Shown: positions 1 to 9,533, numbered from the stretch's first letter. The stretch: DNA of 64,000 nt from Burkholderia puraquae (GCF_002099195.1 NZ_NBYX01000014.1:156213-220212); one strand, 5' to 3'. Numbers and translations: made by a program. Notes: generated by a model not told the origin, from the letters alone.

Positions 1-303
1 GGGCTCGCAGGCCGTCGAGTCCTTTGACGTATCTGGCTTCGCGCATGGAGGCATCCGGGCATTGAGCGAGCCCAGTATAGGTGCGCAAATATCGAACGTA
101 ATTCGCATTCGGGTGCCTACGTAAAGGCGTTTTTTGATGCTGGAGCGTCGTTGAAATCGGTCACACGCAAAAAAACCTGCGGGAAACCCCGCGAAAACGC
201 ATAAAAGTACTGCACGAAGCGTCAAGGCGCTTGTAGAATCCGGCGTTGAAGCGCGCGCGTTGCACGCTTCGTGTATCCAACGACCACACCTGGTAGGAGA
301 AAC
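1..303. other. Intergenic region upstream of the HU-like gene
   Basis: I see no credible coding sequence here. The stretch is the upstream region of the HU-like gene and ends in a good ribosome binding site (TAGGAGA at about 293-299). At 169-192 there is a short hairpin (GCGGG/CCCGC) with a run of A on its left side. Read on the minus strand this looks like an intrinsic terminator, but no minus-strand gene enters it from the right, so its role is unclear. No promoter could be fixed with confidence. Confidence 0.4.
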
Positions 304-753
304 ATGGCGACTTCCGCAAAAAAGGTGGCCAAGAAGGCTGCCGCACCCGCCACCAAGAAAGTGGCTGCCAAAAAGGCTGCGCCCGCGAAGAAAGTAGTGG
401 CCAAGAAGGTTGTCGCGAAGGCGGCACCGGCCGCTCCGACGCCGCTGAAGGACAAGTTCACGAAGGCATCGCTCGCAACGCACATCGCTGAGCGCGCAGC
501 TGTCGAAGTGAAGGCGGTCAAGGCAGTGCTCGTCGCACTCGAGAACGTCGTGCTCGGCTCGGTCCACAAGAAGGGCGCGGGCGAGTTCACGCTGCCGGGC
601 CTGCTGAAGATCACGGCACAAGTCGTGCCGGCGAAGAAGAAGCGCTTCGGCAAGGATCCGTTCACGGGCGAAGAGCGCTGGTTCCCGGCGAAGCCGGCCA
701 GCGTGCGCGTGAAGGCACGTGCGCTGAAGAAGCTGAAGGACGCGGCAGCGTAA
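304..753 (+). CDS. HU-family DNA-binding protein with histone H1-like lysine/alanine-rich N-terminal tail
   Basis: A 149-residue nucleoid protein. Residues 1-45 are a low-complexity tail of Lys, Ala and Pro with repeated KKA/KKV blocks, like the tails of eukaryotic H1 and bacterial Hc1-type proteins. Residues from about 48 resemble HU/IHF: two helices, then the beta-arm region with GEFTLPGLLKI and a basic KKKRFGKDPF segment. The tail plus HU core is known from Burkholderia and relatives. The start was set at ATG 304 because TAGGAGA lies just upstream; an in-frame ATG at 271 lacks such a site. A strong terminator follows at 806-838, so the gene is probably monocistronic. It likely compacts DNA or modulates transcription. 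Confidence 0.85.
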   Translation: MATSAKKVAKKAAAPATKKVAAKKAAPAKKVVAKKVVAKAAPAAPTPLKDKFTKASLATHIAERAAVEVKAVKAVLVALENVVLGSVHKKGAGEFTLPGLLKITAQVVPAKKKRFGKDPFTGEERWFPAKPASVRVKARALKKLKDAAA

Positions 754-805
754 TGCCGCGCTGCGGCTGCCGAATGCATGTCGGCAGCCGCAGCGATGTC
801 CGACG

Positions 806-838
806 ATCCCCGTACGCGAAAGCGTACGGGGATTTTTA
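806..838 (+). terminator. Rho-independent terminator of the HU-like gene
   Basis: A perfect inverted repeat (ATCCCCGTACGC and its complement) around a GAAA tetraloop is followed by TTTTTATT. It begins about 50 bases after the HU-like stop codon. Confidence 0.85.
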
Positions 839-1047
839 TTGCGCTGCGCAAATCGCGCGGCAGCGAAGCATCGCAATGGCGGAAGGTCCGGTTCGATGCG
901 TGACGCGCCATGGATGACGTGCCGCGCACGCGCGATGTCGCACGGCAATCCTCACCCACCTCGCGATCGATCCGCCGCGGCGCGTCGCGCTCGCTGCGCG
1001 TCGCGCTCGCTGCGCCTGTTGCGTGCGCATGGCGGGACATACGCATC

Positions 1048-1839
1048 GTGACTGAATGCATTCCCGACGAAATCGCAGCCCAGGTCGCTGCCGCGTGCGC
1101 CACGATCGAGCGGCATCTCGGTGCGACGCTGAAGGCGATCCACCTGTTCGGATCGGCGCTCGACGGCGGACTGAAACCGCGCAGCGACGTCGACCTGCTG
1201 GTGACGGTGTCGGCCCGGGCCGACGAGCCGACGCGGCGCGCGTTGATGCGCGACCTGCTCGCCGTGTCGGCGCCGCCCGGTCGCGCCGGCGACATGCGTG
1301 CACTGGAAGTGACCGTCGTTGCGCACGATGAAGTCGTGCCATGGCGTCATCCTGCGCGGCGCGAACTGCAGTTCGGCGAGTGGCTGCGTCGCGACCTCGA
1401 AGCCGGTATCGTCGAACCGGCGCTCGTCGATCACGATCTGGCGATCCTGTTGACGAAGGTGCGACAGCACAGTGTCGTGCTGGTTGGCCCGCCGGCAGCC
1501 GCGCTTTTCGAGCAAGTGCCCGCACGGGATTTTGTCGCTGCGCTATTGGCGACGGTTGCGCAGTGGAATGCCGAACCGAACTGGCGCGGCGACGAGTGCA
1601 ACGTGGTGCTCGCACTCGCGCGCATCTGGTACAGCGCCGCGACCGGCAGGATCGCACCCAAGGACGTCGCCGCGACATGGGTGCTGGAGCGCCTGCCGGA
1701 TACATACCGGCCGGTTGTCGCGGCGGCGCGCGCCGCCTATCTCGGCGCCGAGGAAGACGCTGCGATCCTGTCGGGCGAACCGCTCGCTGCATTCATCGGC
1801 TACGCGCGGCGAACGGTCGAATCGATGCTGTCGGCGTAG
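1048..1839 (+). CDS. AadA-like aminoglycoside 3''-nucleotidyltransferase
   Basis: This predicted enzyme would transfer AMP to streptomycin/spectinomycin-type aminoglycosides. From the GTG at 1048 the protein has 263 residues, the usual length for AadA/ANT(3''). The nucleotidyltransferase motif is clear near residues 30-50: LFGSALDGGLKPRSDVDLLV, with GS followed by the metal-binding D-V-D. A further acidic position lies in LEVTVVAHDE, and the C-terminal helical half has the AadA-like WNAEPNWRGDECNVVLALAR block. The frame is open up to 910, but the upstream residues are arginine-rich and unlike the family, so I chose GTG 1048. There are no integron or IS features nearby, so it appears to be a chromosomal resident gene. 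Activity on aminoglycosides is inferred, not shown. Confidence 0.82.
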   Translation: MTECIPDEIAAQVAAACATIERHLGATLKAIHLFGSALDGGLKPRSDVDLLVTVSARADEPTRRALMRDLLAVSAPPGRAGDMRALEVTVVAHDEVVPWRHPARRELQFGEWLRRDLEAGIVEPALVDHDLAILLTKVRQHSVVLVGPPAAALFEQVPARDFVAALLATVAQWNAEPNWRGDECNVVLALARIWYSAATGRIAPKDVAATWVLERLPDTYRPVVAAARAAYLGAEEDAAILSGEPLAAFIGYARRTVESMLSA

Positions 1840-1883
1840 CGGCAGATGCCGCGCACGTGATCGGCTGGCGGGCGGCACCGATG

Positions 1884-1937
1884 ATCGGCATCGGCATCGG
1901 CATCGGCATCGGCATCGGCATCGGCATCGGCATCGGC
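1884..1937 (+). repeat. Hexanucleotide tandem repeat (ATCGGC)9
   Basis: Nine perfect consecutive copies of ATCGGC lie in the 200-base gap between the convergent aadA-like and VOC genes. Partial copies flank the run (GATCGGC at 1859, GGCATCGGC at 1941). Hexamers keep reading frames, so the array could only vary in length, not in phase. Confidence 0.95.
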
Positions 1938-2038
1938 GCGGCATCGGCGCGGCAGCCGCACGCGCATGCGGCCGAGCCGGATGCCTGTCGGCGACCCGGC
2001 GCGTCATCGGGCACAACGCTGTGCGGCGTGCTGCTTCG

Positions 2039-2512
2039 TCAGCCCGCCGTACCGGCGTAGGCGGCCTTCAGCGCGGCGTCGTCGAGCTTGATCATCTGCA
2101 TCATCGCGGCGGCCACGCGCGTGGCCTTGACCGTGTCGCGGTCGGCCACCATCGGGATCAGCGTTTCCGGGACGATCTGCCACGAGACGCCGTAGCGGTC
2201 TCTCAGCCAGCCGCAGGCGTCGGCCGTGCCGCCGTTGTCGAGCAGGGCGTTCCAGTAGCGGTCGAGTTCCGCCTGGTCGGCGCAACTGACCAGCAGCGAG
2301 ATCGCGTGGTTGAACGTCTCGGTGCGCGCGTGGCTCATCGCGAAGAACGGCTGCCCGAACAGCTCGAACTCGACCATCCGCGTACCTTCGGTGCCGGGCA
2401 CCGCGGTGACGCGCACGATGCGCGAATCCGGAAAGATGCCCGCATAGAAGGCGGCGGCTTCTTCGGCTTCCGCCGCGTACCAGAGGAAAGGCGTGATCTT
2501 CTGAATCGTCAT
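2039..2512 (-). CDS. PhnB-like VOC-family protein
   Basis: A 157-residue protein of the vicinal-oxygen-chelate superfamily, PhnB / 3-demethylubiquinone-methyltransferase-like branch. It begins MTIQKITPFLWYAAEAEEA and holds the typical blocks AAAFYAGIFPDSRIV, FELFGQPFFAMS, and DACGWLRDRYGVSWQIVP. Members are small dimeric beta-alpha-beta-beta-beta proteins of mostly unknown substrate; no enzymatic role can be assigned from sequence. The start is fixed by AGGAG ten bases upstream of ATG 2512. It converges on the aadA-like gene. Confidence 0.8.
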   Translation of the reverse strand: MTIQKITPFLWYAAEAEEAAAFYAGIFPDSRIVRVTAVPGTEGTRMVEFELFGQPFFAMSHARTETFNHAISLLVSCADQAELDRYWNALLDNGGTADACGWLRDRYGVSWQIVPETLIPMVADRDTVKATRVAAAMMQMIKLDDAALKAAYAGTAG

Positions 2513-2807
2513 GGCGTATCTCCTGTCTGTATTGGCCGGGGCGCACATTGCGTGCCGACCTCGATACGACGGATGAAGGCCGCCGAAATCGACACGGCGG
2601 GGCGAACGGCCGTCGCACCGGATCCACGGCACCGGCAGTGCGGATGGTAGTCGTCCGGCGCGCACACGGCGAGAGAGCCTGGCATCCGGAAACCGCGTTT
2701 CCGGCGCATTGCAGCCTCCAGGTGCCGCTGCCGGCCGGCTGGCGCGCATCGGTGCCCGGGCATCGGCCGTCGCCCGGTGCGGCCGTGCAGGCCCGTTGGC
2801 GACGGAC

Positions 2808-2850
2808 GAAAAAAAAGCCAGCCACGGCCGAAACCGATGACTGGCTTTCC
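2808..2850 (-). terminator. Probable terminator downstream of the porin gene
   Basis: On the minus strand an imperfect stem (AAGCCAGTCATCGG against CCGTGGCTGGCTT) is followed by a run of eight T. It begins about 50 bases past the porin stop codon. Confidence 0.7.
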
Positions 2851-2900
2851 AGTTCGGCGGCAAGGCGTCGGAGACGCCATGCACGCCGGGTACGTCGTTT

Positions 2901-4058
2901 TTAGAACTTGTGGCGCAGGCCGAGAGCGACGATTTCCTGCGAGCTCTTGCCGGCGATGCCGTACGAGCCGACCGATGCTTGAGCATCGCTGCCATCGGCG
3001 TTCTTGCCGCTTGCGTGCTGATATGCGCCAACCAGATAGACGTCGGTACGCTTCGACAGCGAGTAGTCGGCGCCGAGCGAAACCTGATGGTACTTGGCGT
3101 CGGTCTGGCCGCTACCCTTCGTGTAGATGTAGCCGAGGCCGAGCAGCAGCGGTGCCGATGCCTGGTACGTGACGAATGCGCGACCCGTGTTGTACTTCTG
3201 GTTCGTGCCGAATGCCGAGTTCGCGTCCGCCTTGTACTGCGCGTTGCTGTAGCCGAGGCCGAACGTCACCGGGCCAAATGCATACTGGCCAGCGACTTGA
3301 GCGATACCGATCGACGACGACGACGTGTATGCGTTGTTGATGAACGCGCCCGAACCGTCGAAGATCGCGTCCGACGTGCCGGCCCAGCCGGTGCGCACGC
3401 CTGCGGCGCTCAGCGGAGCCGAGTTGTTTGCGTGGAAGTAGCCGGCAGCCAGGCCGAGCGGGCCGTTGTTGTAGGCTGCAGCTGCGGCCCACGTCTGACC
3501 CTTGCCGGTTGAGCCGGCGACACCGCCGAGTGCGTACATGGCTTCGACCTGGAGGCCTGCCCAGACCGGCGACGTGTACTTGATCGCGTTGCTGACGCGC
3601 AGGCTGTTGTCGTTGTTGTCGACGTCGCCCGGCGTGGCAAACACGCTGCCGAAGTAATTGTCAGCCGTGACTGCCTGAACCAGGTCGACGAGCGGGTCGT
3701 ACTGGCGACCCAGCGTCAGCGTACCGTACTGGTCGCTTTGCAGGCCGACGAAAGCCTGGCGGCCGAACATGCGGCCACCCTGGCCCAGTGCGCCCGATGC
3801 CGAGTTGAAGCCGTTTTCCAACTGGAAGATCGCCTTCAGGCCACCACCGAGGTCTTCCGAACCCTTCAGGCCGAAGCGGCTGCCTTGCAGGTTGCCGCTA
3901 CCCATCGACCACGAATTGTTACCTTGACCGTCGTTACCGTGAACATAGGTGATCGACGTATCGATCACGCCGTACAGCGTCACGCTCGACTGAGCCTGAG
4001 CAGCGCCGGCGGCGCCCAGCAGGGCGAGCGAGAGGGTCGAGAGAGCAAGTTTCTTCAT
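2901..4058 (-). CDS. Gram-negative general porin (OmpC/Omp38-like)
   Basis: An outer-membrane 16-strand beta-barrel porin of 385 residues, normal for Burkholderia porins. It starts with a signal peptide (MKKLALSTLSLALLGAAGA, cleavage after AQA near residue 22). The mature start SSVTLYGVIDTSITYV is the first strand typical of this family. The conserved early block GSRFGLKGSEDLGGGLKAIF (loop 1/strand 2-3) and the C-terminal aromatic signal LGLRHKF for Bam-mediated insertion are present. It should form trimers admitting small hydrophilic solutes. GGAGATAT eight bases upstream supports the start. It appears to be a single-gene unit with a long AT-rich 5' region and its own terminator. Confidence 0.93.
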   Translation of the reverse strand: MKKLALSTLSLALLGAAGAAQAQSSVTLYGVIDTSITYVHGNDGQGNNSWSMGSGNLQGSRFGLKGSEDLGGGLKAIFQLENGFNSASGALGQGGRMFGRQAFVGLQSDQYGTLTLGRQYDPLVDLVQAVTADNYFGSVFATPGDVDNNDNSLRVSNAIKYTSPVWAGLQVEAMYALGGVAGSTGKGQTWAAAAAYNNGPLGLAAGYFHANNSAPLSAAGVRTGWAGTSDAIFDGSGAFINNAYTSSSSIGIAQVAGQYAFGPVTFGLGYSNAQYKADANSAFGTNQKYNTGRAFVTYQASAPLLLGLGYIYTKGSGQTDAKYHQVSLGADYSLSKRTDVYLVGAYQHASGKNADGSDAQASVGSYGIAGKSSQEIVALGLRHKF

Positions 4059-4461
4059 CGTTGAATATCTCCACGCAAGTGATTCATCGTTATTTGTTGC
4101 GGATTGGAGAATAGCTCAGTGCCATACGCGCAAGAAAGCTTAAAAAATAAAGTGTCTCGAAAAGGTAACAGCGCAAAAAAGTCTATATATATCAAGCACA
4201 TCATCAACTGTTCCTGTTTTTGAAATAGTTGACAATTGCTGCGGTGCGATTGTTTCAGTAGTTGGTGCGCATTGCAGCAGACAGCCTGTTTCGGCCCGCT
4301 GGCGCGCGGAAACGGGCGCTTGCAAACGTTTGCGGTTGCCGCAACGAATGCAGGGGCATGCAAAGAACGTGTCAACGCCATGCGAATGCACGGCGGACAG
4401 CGTGTTGCAACGAGGTGGACGGGTGTGCGGGGGCGTGCCGCGACGTTGTGAAAAGGGCGAG
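4059..4461 (-). promoter_or_regulatory. AT-rich upstream region of the porin gene
   Basis: About 400 bases without a credible gene between the porin start and the yihY-like stop. The half next to the porin is clearly more AT-rich than the surroundings (TATATATA around 4182-4190 and A/T runs at 4140-4210), as expected for a strong, regulated porin promoter. I cannot place the -35/-10 boxes with confidence. Confidence 0.45.
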
Positions 4462-5394
4462 TCAGTCGTCGCGCATGCGATCGATCGGCCGATCGGCTTG
4501 AACCGACGCGGCCGGAGCGGCACCGGCGAGCCGATGCGCGTTGCCGCGGGCCGCCGCGAATTCCGCGCCGAGCAGCAGCACGATCGCGGAGAAGTACAGC
4601 CACATCAGCAGGACCGCGAACGATCCGGCCGCGCCGAATGCGCTTGCGGTGCCCGCGTGCGCGAGGTACAGCGCGAACAGCTTCTTGCCGCCGGAGAACA
4701 GGATCGCGGACACGACGCCGCCGACCGCGGCGTCGCGCCACGCAACGCGCGCGTCGGGCAGGAACTTCATCAACGATGCGAACGCACCCGCGAGCACCGC
4801 GATGCCGACGAAGAACTGCACGAGGTTCGTGACGATCACGTATGGCGAATCGCCCAGCAGCCAGGTGCCGACGAACGTGATCGCGGTGTCGAGCACGAGC
4901 GATACGATCAGCAGGAACGCGACGCCGAGCACGAGCCCGAACGAGATCAGCCGCACGCGCACGAGCCCGAGCATGCTCGACCAGCGGCTTTCGGTGGCCG
5001 GCCAGATCACGCTGAGCGCGGCGCTGAGCGACGCGAAGGTGGCCGACGCGCCGATCGCGAGCGCGGCGAACGAGATCAAGGTTGCAAGGCCGCCGCGCTC
5101 GCCCGCGCGGTGCGCGTTCTGCACGATCGTCTGGATGCTGGCCGCCGCGTCGTCGCCGATCAGCTGGTGCGCCTGTTCGAACACCTGGCCGCGCGCGGCA
5201 TCGTCGCCGTAGAACCAGCCGGCCACCGCGATCACCATCACGAGCATCGGCGCGAGCGAGAATGCGGAGAAAAATGCGATGCCCGCGGCCATCGCGGAGC
5301 AGCGGTCGGCCGAGAAGCGCTTGAACGCGGTGAGGGCCCAGTTGGCCTGTTGTTGTGCGAGCCGGGTGGCTTCGGAGGTGATCGGTCGTTTCAT
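4462..5394 (-). CDS. YihY/BrkB-family inner membrane protein
   Basis: A 310-residue polytopic membrane protein of the YihY/virulence-factor BrkB family (formerly misnamed RNase BN). The N-terminal block DRCSAMAAGIAFFSAFSLAPML is characteristic, followed by about six hydrophobic segments (roughly residues 40-60, 105-130, 150-175, 190-210, 225-245 and 255-280) and a short polar C-terminal tail. Family members are transporters or membrane factors of uncertain substrate. The start at 5394 gives a family-typical N-terminus; no strong ribosome binding site is visible. It is divergent from fdnG with about 140 bases between. Confidence 0.85.
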   Translation of the reverse strand: MKRPITSEATRLAQQQANWALTAFKRFSADRCSAMAAGIAFFSAFSLAPMLVMVIAVAGWFYGDDAARGQVFEQAHQLIGDDAAASIQTIVQNAHRAGERGGLATLISFAALAIGASATFASLSAALSVIWPATESRWSSMLGLVRVRLISFGLVLGVAFLLIVSLVLDTAITFVGTWLLGDSPYVIVTNLVQFFVGIAVLAGAFASLMKFLPDARVAWRDAAVGGVVSAILFSGGKKLFALYLAHAGTASAFGAAGSFAVLLMWLYFSAIVLLLGAEFAAARGNAHRLAGAAPAASVQADRPIDRMRDD

Positions 5395-5487
5395 GACGGT
5401 TCGGTGGCGCGCGGAACGCGGATCATCGTGGGTAATCAGACAATTCGGTATTGATCCGAGGATTCGAACATAGTTGCGCGAACTGTC

Positions 5488-5493
5488 TATAAT
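5488..5493 (+). promoter_or_regulatory. Candidate -10 element of the fdnGHI promoter
   Basis: A perfect TATAAT lies 44 bases before the fdnG start, preceded by TG four bases upstream of it (TGTCTATAAT). No good -35 is visible at the usual spacing, which would fit an activator-dependent promoter. Confidence 0.4.
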
Positions 5494-5536
5494 TCCTTTC
5501 AGTTTCCCCACCCCCACAATAACGCCGAGACCAGCC

Positions 5537-8500
5537 ATGCTACAAATGTCCCGGCGCCAGTTCCTGAAGGTGACGGCTACGTCGCTTGCCGGATCGAGTC
5601 TAGCCCTGATGGGCTTCTCTCCGTCCGAAGCGCTTGCCGAAGTCCGACAGTACAAACTGGCGCGCACAGTCGAAACGCGCAACACCTGTCCTTACTGTTC
5701 AGTGGGTTGCGGCATCCTGATGTACAGCCTCGGAGACGGCGCGAAAAACGCCCGGCCGAGCATCATCCACATCGAAGGCGATCCCGACCATCCCGTCAAT
5801 CGCGGCACGCTGTGCCCGAAGGGCGCGAGCCTGATCGACTTCATCCACAGCCCGAGCCGCCTGACGCACCCCGAGTATCGGGCGCCCGGCTCGGACAAGT
5901 GGGAACCGATCTCGTGGAATGACGCGCTCGACCGCATCGCGAAGCTGATGAAGGCCGATCGCGACGCGAACTTCGTCGAGACGGCGGAAGACGGTGCGAA
6001 GGTCAACCGCTGGCTGACCACCGGCATGCTGGCCGCGTCGGCGGGCAGCAACGAGGTCGGCTACCTGACGCACAAGACTATCCGCAGTCTCGGGATGCTC
6101 GCATTCGACAATCAGGCGCGTGTCTGACATGGCCCGACGGTGGCAGGTCTTGCCCCGACGTTTGGCCGTGGAGCGATGACGAACCATTGGGTCGACATCA
6201 AGAACGCGGACGTGATTCTCGTGATGGGCGGCAATGCAGCCGAGGCCCATCCGTGCGGTTTCAAGTGGGTGACGGAGGCGAAGGCGCACCGCAAGGCGCG
6301 GCTGATCGTCGTCGACCCGCGCTTTACGCGTACGGCCTCGGTGGCCGACTACTACGCGCCGATCCGCACCGGCACCGACATCGTCTTCCTGGGCGGCGTC
6401 ATCAACTATCTGCTGACGAACGACAAGATCCAGCATGAGTACGTGAAGAACTACACGGACTTCTCGTTCATCGTGCGCGAGGATTTCGCGTTCAACGACG
6501 GCATCTATTCCGGCTACGACGCGGAGAAGCACGCGTACCCGGACAAATCGAGCTGGGACTACGAGCGCGGCGACGACGGCTTCGCGAAGGTCGACCCGAC
6601 GCTGCAGCATCCGCGTTGCGTGTACAACCTGCTGAAGCAGCACTATGCGCGCTATACGCCGGACATGGTCCAGCAGGTCTGCGGCACGCCGAAGGAGAAA
6701 TTCCTGAAGGTGTGCGAGATGCTCGCGACTACCGCCGTTCCCGGCCGCGCCGGCACGATCCTGTACGCGCTCGGCTGGACGCACCACTCGGTCGGCGCAC
6801 AGATGATCCGCACCGGCGCGATGGTGCAGCTGCTGCTCGGCAACATCGGCATCGCGGGCGGCGGGATGAACGCGCTGCGCGGCCACTCGAACATCCAGGG
6901 GTTGACCGACCTCGGGCTGATGTCGAACCTGCTGCCGGGCTACATGACGCTGCCGATGCAGGCCGAGCAGGATTTCGACGGCTACATCAAGAAGCGCGTG
7001 CAGCAGCCGCTGCGGCCGAACCAGTTGAGCTACTGGAAGAACTACAAGGCCTTCCACGTCAGCTTCATGAAGTCCTGGTGGGGCGACGCGGCGACCGCCG
7101 AGAACAACTGGGGCTACGACTACCTGCCGAAGCTGGACAAGCAGTACGACCTGCTGCAGACGATCGAGCTGATGAATGCCGGCAAGATGAACGGCTACAT
7201 CTGCCAGGGCTTCAACCCGCTCGCGGCGGCGCCGTCGAAGGTGAAGACGGCGGCAGGCCTCGCGAAGCTGAAGTGGCTCGTGATCATGGATCCGCTCGCG
7301 ACCGAAACGTCCGAGTTCTGGAAGCATCATGGCGACTACAACGACGTCGATGCATCGAAGATCCAGACCGAGGTGTTCCGTCTGCCGACCACGTGCTTTG
7401 CGGAGGAAAACGGCTCGCTCGTGAGTTCGAGCCGCGTGCTGCAATGGCACTGGAAGGGCGCGGAGCCGCCGGGCGAGGCGCGTAGCGACCTCGAGATCAT
7501 GTCGGGGCTGTTCCTGCGCATGCGCAAGATGTACCAGACGGACGGCGGCAAGTATCCGGATCCGATCGTCAACCTGACCTGGCCGTACGCGAACCCGGAA
7601 AGCCCGACGCCCGAAGAGCTCGCGATGGAGTTCAACGGCCGTGCGCTCGCCGATCTGCCCGATCCGAAGGATCCGGCCAAGACGCTCGTGAAGAAGGGCG
7701 AGCAGCTGGCCGCGTTCGCGCAGCTGAAGGACGACGGCACGACCGCGAGCGGCTGCTGGATCTTCTGCGGTGCCTGGACGCAGGCCGGCAACCAGATGGG
7801 GCGGCGCGACAACGCCGATCCGACCGGCATCGGCCAGACGCTGAACTGGGCGTGGGCCTGGCCGGCGAACCGGCGGATCCTGTACAACCGCGCGTCGTGC
7901 GACGTGAACGGCAAGCCGTTCGACCCGACCCGCAAGCTGATCGGCTGGAACGGCAGCGCATGGAAGGGGGCCGACATTCCGGACTTCAAGGCGGACGAAC
8001 CACCCGAAAACGGGATGGGGCCGTTCATCATGAACCCGGAGGGCGTCGCGCGCTTCTTCGCTCGCGCGGGGATGAACGAAGGCCCGTTCCCCGAGCACTA
8101 CGAGCCGTTCGAGACGCCGCTCGATGCGAACCCGCTGCACCCGAACAACCCGCAGGCGCTGAACAACCCGGCTGCCCGCGTGTTCCCGGACGACCGCGCG
8201 TCGTTCGGCAAGGTGGCGGACTTCCCGCACGTGGCGACGACGTACCGGCTGACCGAGCATTTCCACTACTGGACCAAGCATGCGCGGCTGAACTCGATCA
8301 TCCAGCCCGAGCAATTCGTCGAGATCGGCGAAGATCTCGCGAAGGAAGTCGGCGTCGCGCACGGCGAGCGCGTGAAGGTGTCGTCCAAGCGCGGCTACAT
8401 CATCGCGGTTGCCCTCGTCACGAAGCGGATCAAGCCGCTGACGGTCGACGGCAAGAAGGTCCAGACGGTCGGCGTCCCGTTGCACTGGGGCTTCAAGGGC

Positions 8501-8608
8501 CTGACGAAGCCCGGCTATCTCGCCAACACCCTGACTCCGTCCGTGGGCGACGGCAACTCCTACACACCGGAATTCAAGTCGTTCCTGGTGAAGGTCGAAA
8601 AGGCGTAA
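5537..8608 (+). CDS. fdnG: Formate dehydrogenase-N major (alpha) subunit, selenocysteine-containing
   Basis: Oxidises formate to CO2 at a bis-MGD molybdenum (or tungsten) centre on the periplasmic side. The frame is interrupted by TGA at 6125-6127, which I read as selenocysteine 197. Both sides are continuous with the FdnG/FdoG family: DNQARV-Sec-HGPTVAGLAPTFGRG. A SECIS-like hairpin follows directly. The total is 1023 residues, against 1015 in E. coli FdnG with Sec196. The N-terminus has a twin-arginine signal (SRRQFLK). Cys51, Cys54, Cys58 and Cys93 (CPYCSVGC, LCPKG) bind a [4Fe-4S] cluster. The start could also be ATG 5546; both lack a strong ribosome binding site. It heads fdnGHI, with fdhE and selAB downstream. 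Confidence 0.95.
6125..6163 (+). promoter_or_regulatory. UGA selenocysteine codon and bacterial SECIS element
   Basis: The UGA at 6125-6127 is followed by a hairpin whose apical stem pairs about GGTGGCA (6139-6145) with TGCC and following bases (6151-6156) around the loop GGTCT at 6146-6150. The E. coli fdnG SECIS carries the same bulged-U/GGUCU-type apex at the same distance from the UGA; this is what SelB domain IV recognises. In this window selB and selC lie 6-9 kb downstream. Confidence 0.88.
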
Positions 8609-8618
8609 GGGGGAAGAG

Positions 8619-9533
8619 ATGGCATTGCAATCGCTGGATATCAAGCGCGTCTCGGCCACCACGACGCCACCGCCCACGGTGCGCGAACCGGTGACCGGGA
8701 GCGTCGCGAAGCTGATCGACGTATCGAAGTGCATCGGCTGCAAGGCATGCCAGACGGCATGCATGGAGTGGAACGACCTGCGCGACGAAGTCGGCACCAA
8801 CGTCGGCGTGTACGACAACCCGGCCGACCTGACCGAGCATTCGTGGACGGTGATGCGGTTCTCCGAATACGAGAACCCGGCGGGCGACCTCGAGTGGCTG
8901 ATCCGCAAGGACGGCTGCATGCACTGCGAGGATCCGGGCTGCCTGAAGGCGTGCCCGTCGCCGGGCGCGATCGTGCAGTACAACAACGGGATCGTCGATT
9001 TCCACGAGGAGAACTGCATCGGTTGCGGCTATTGCGTGACCGGCTGCCCGTTCAACGTTCCGCGGATCTCGAAGAAGGATCATCGCGCGTACAAGTGCAC
9101 GCTCTGTTCCGACCGCGTCGCGGTCGGCCAGGAACCGGCCTGCGTGAAGACCTGCCCGACGGGCGCGATCGTGTTCGGCACCAAGGAGGACATGAAGCAG
9201 CACGCGGCCGAGCGGATCGAGGACCTGAAGGAGCGCGGCTTCGAGCATGCGGGGCTGTACGACCCGCAGGGCGTCGGCGGCACGCACGTGATGTACGTGC
9301 TGCACCACGCGGACAAGCCGTCGCTGTACCACGGGCTGCCCGACAACCCGTCGATCAGCCCGATGGTGAAGCTGTGGAAGGGGATCGCGAAGCCGCTCGC
9401 GGTCGCCGGCATCGCGCTGACGGCGCTCGCCGGGTTCTTCCACTACATCCGGGTCGGTCCGAACGAGGTGAGCGACGAAGAGGAATCGGCCGCGCGCGAC
9501 GAGGCGCGACGCATCAAGGAGGACGCGAAATGA
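8619..9533 (+). CDS. fdnH: Formate dehydrogenase-N iron-sulfur (beta) subunit
   Basis: Electron-transfer subunit linking FdnG to the membrane cytochrome FdnI. Its 304 residues contain four [4Fe-4S] cysteine groups: CIGCKACQTAC (about 37-47), CMHCEDPGCLKACP, CIGCGYCVTGCPF, and CTLCSDRVAVGQEPAC with KTCPTGA. A single C-terminal transmembrane helix (about residues 253-277, ending in HYIRVGPNEVS) anchors it in the inner membrane facing the periplasm, as in E. coli FdnH. It starts 10 bases after the fdnG stop, with GGGGGAAGAG before the ATG, and its stop overlaps the fdnI start (ATGA). Confidence 0.95.
   Translation: MALQSLDIKRVSATTTPPPTVREPVTGSVAKLIDVSKCIGCKACQTACMEWNDLRDEVGTNVGVYDNPADLTEHSWTVMRFSEYENPAGDLEWLIRKDGCMHCEDPGCLKACPSPGAIVQYNNGIVDFHEENCIGCGYCVTGCPFNVPRISKKDHRAYKCTLCSDRVAVGQEPACVKTCPTGAIVFGTKEDMKQHAAERIEDLKERGFEHAGLYDPQGVGGTHVMYVLHHADKPSLYHGLPDNPSISPMVKLWKGIAKPLAVAGIALTALAGFFHYIRVGPNEVSDEEESAARDEARRIKEDAK

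Noticed and set aside
1884..1937. Iteron or CRISPR array
   Set aside because: Six-base perfect tandem units without spacers, and no replication or cas genes nearby.
6125..6127. fdnG as a pseudogene with a premature stop
   Set aside because: The UGA is at the conserved Sec position, a SECIS-like hairpin follows, and selA, selB and selC are encoded just downstream.
5699..9019. A 1106-codon open frame on the minus strand across fdnG and fdnH
   Set aside because: It is antisense to well-recognised genes, is rich in Arg, His and Val, and reflects high third-position GC rather than coding.
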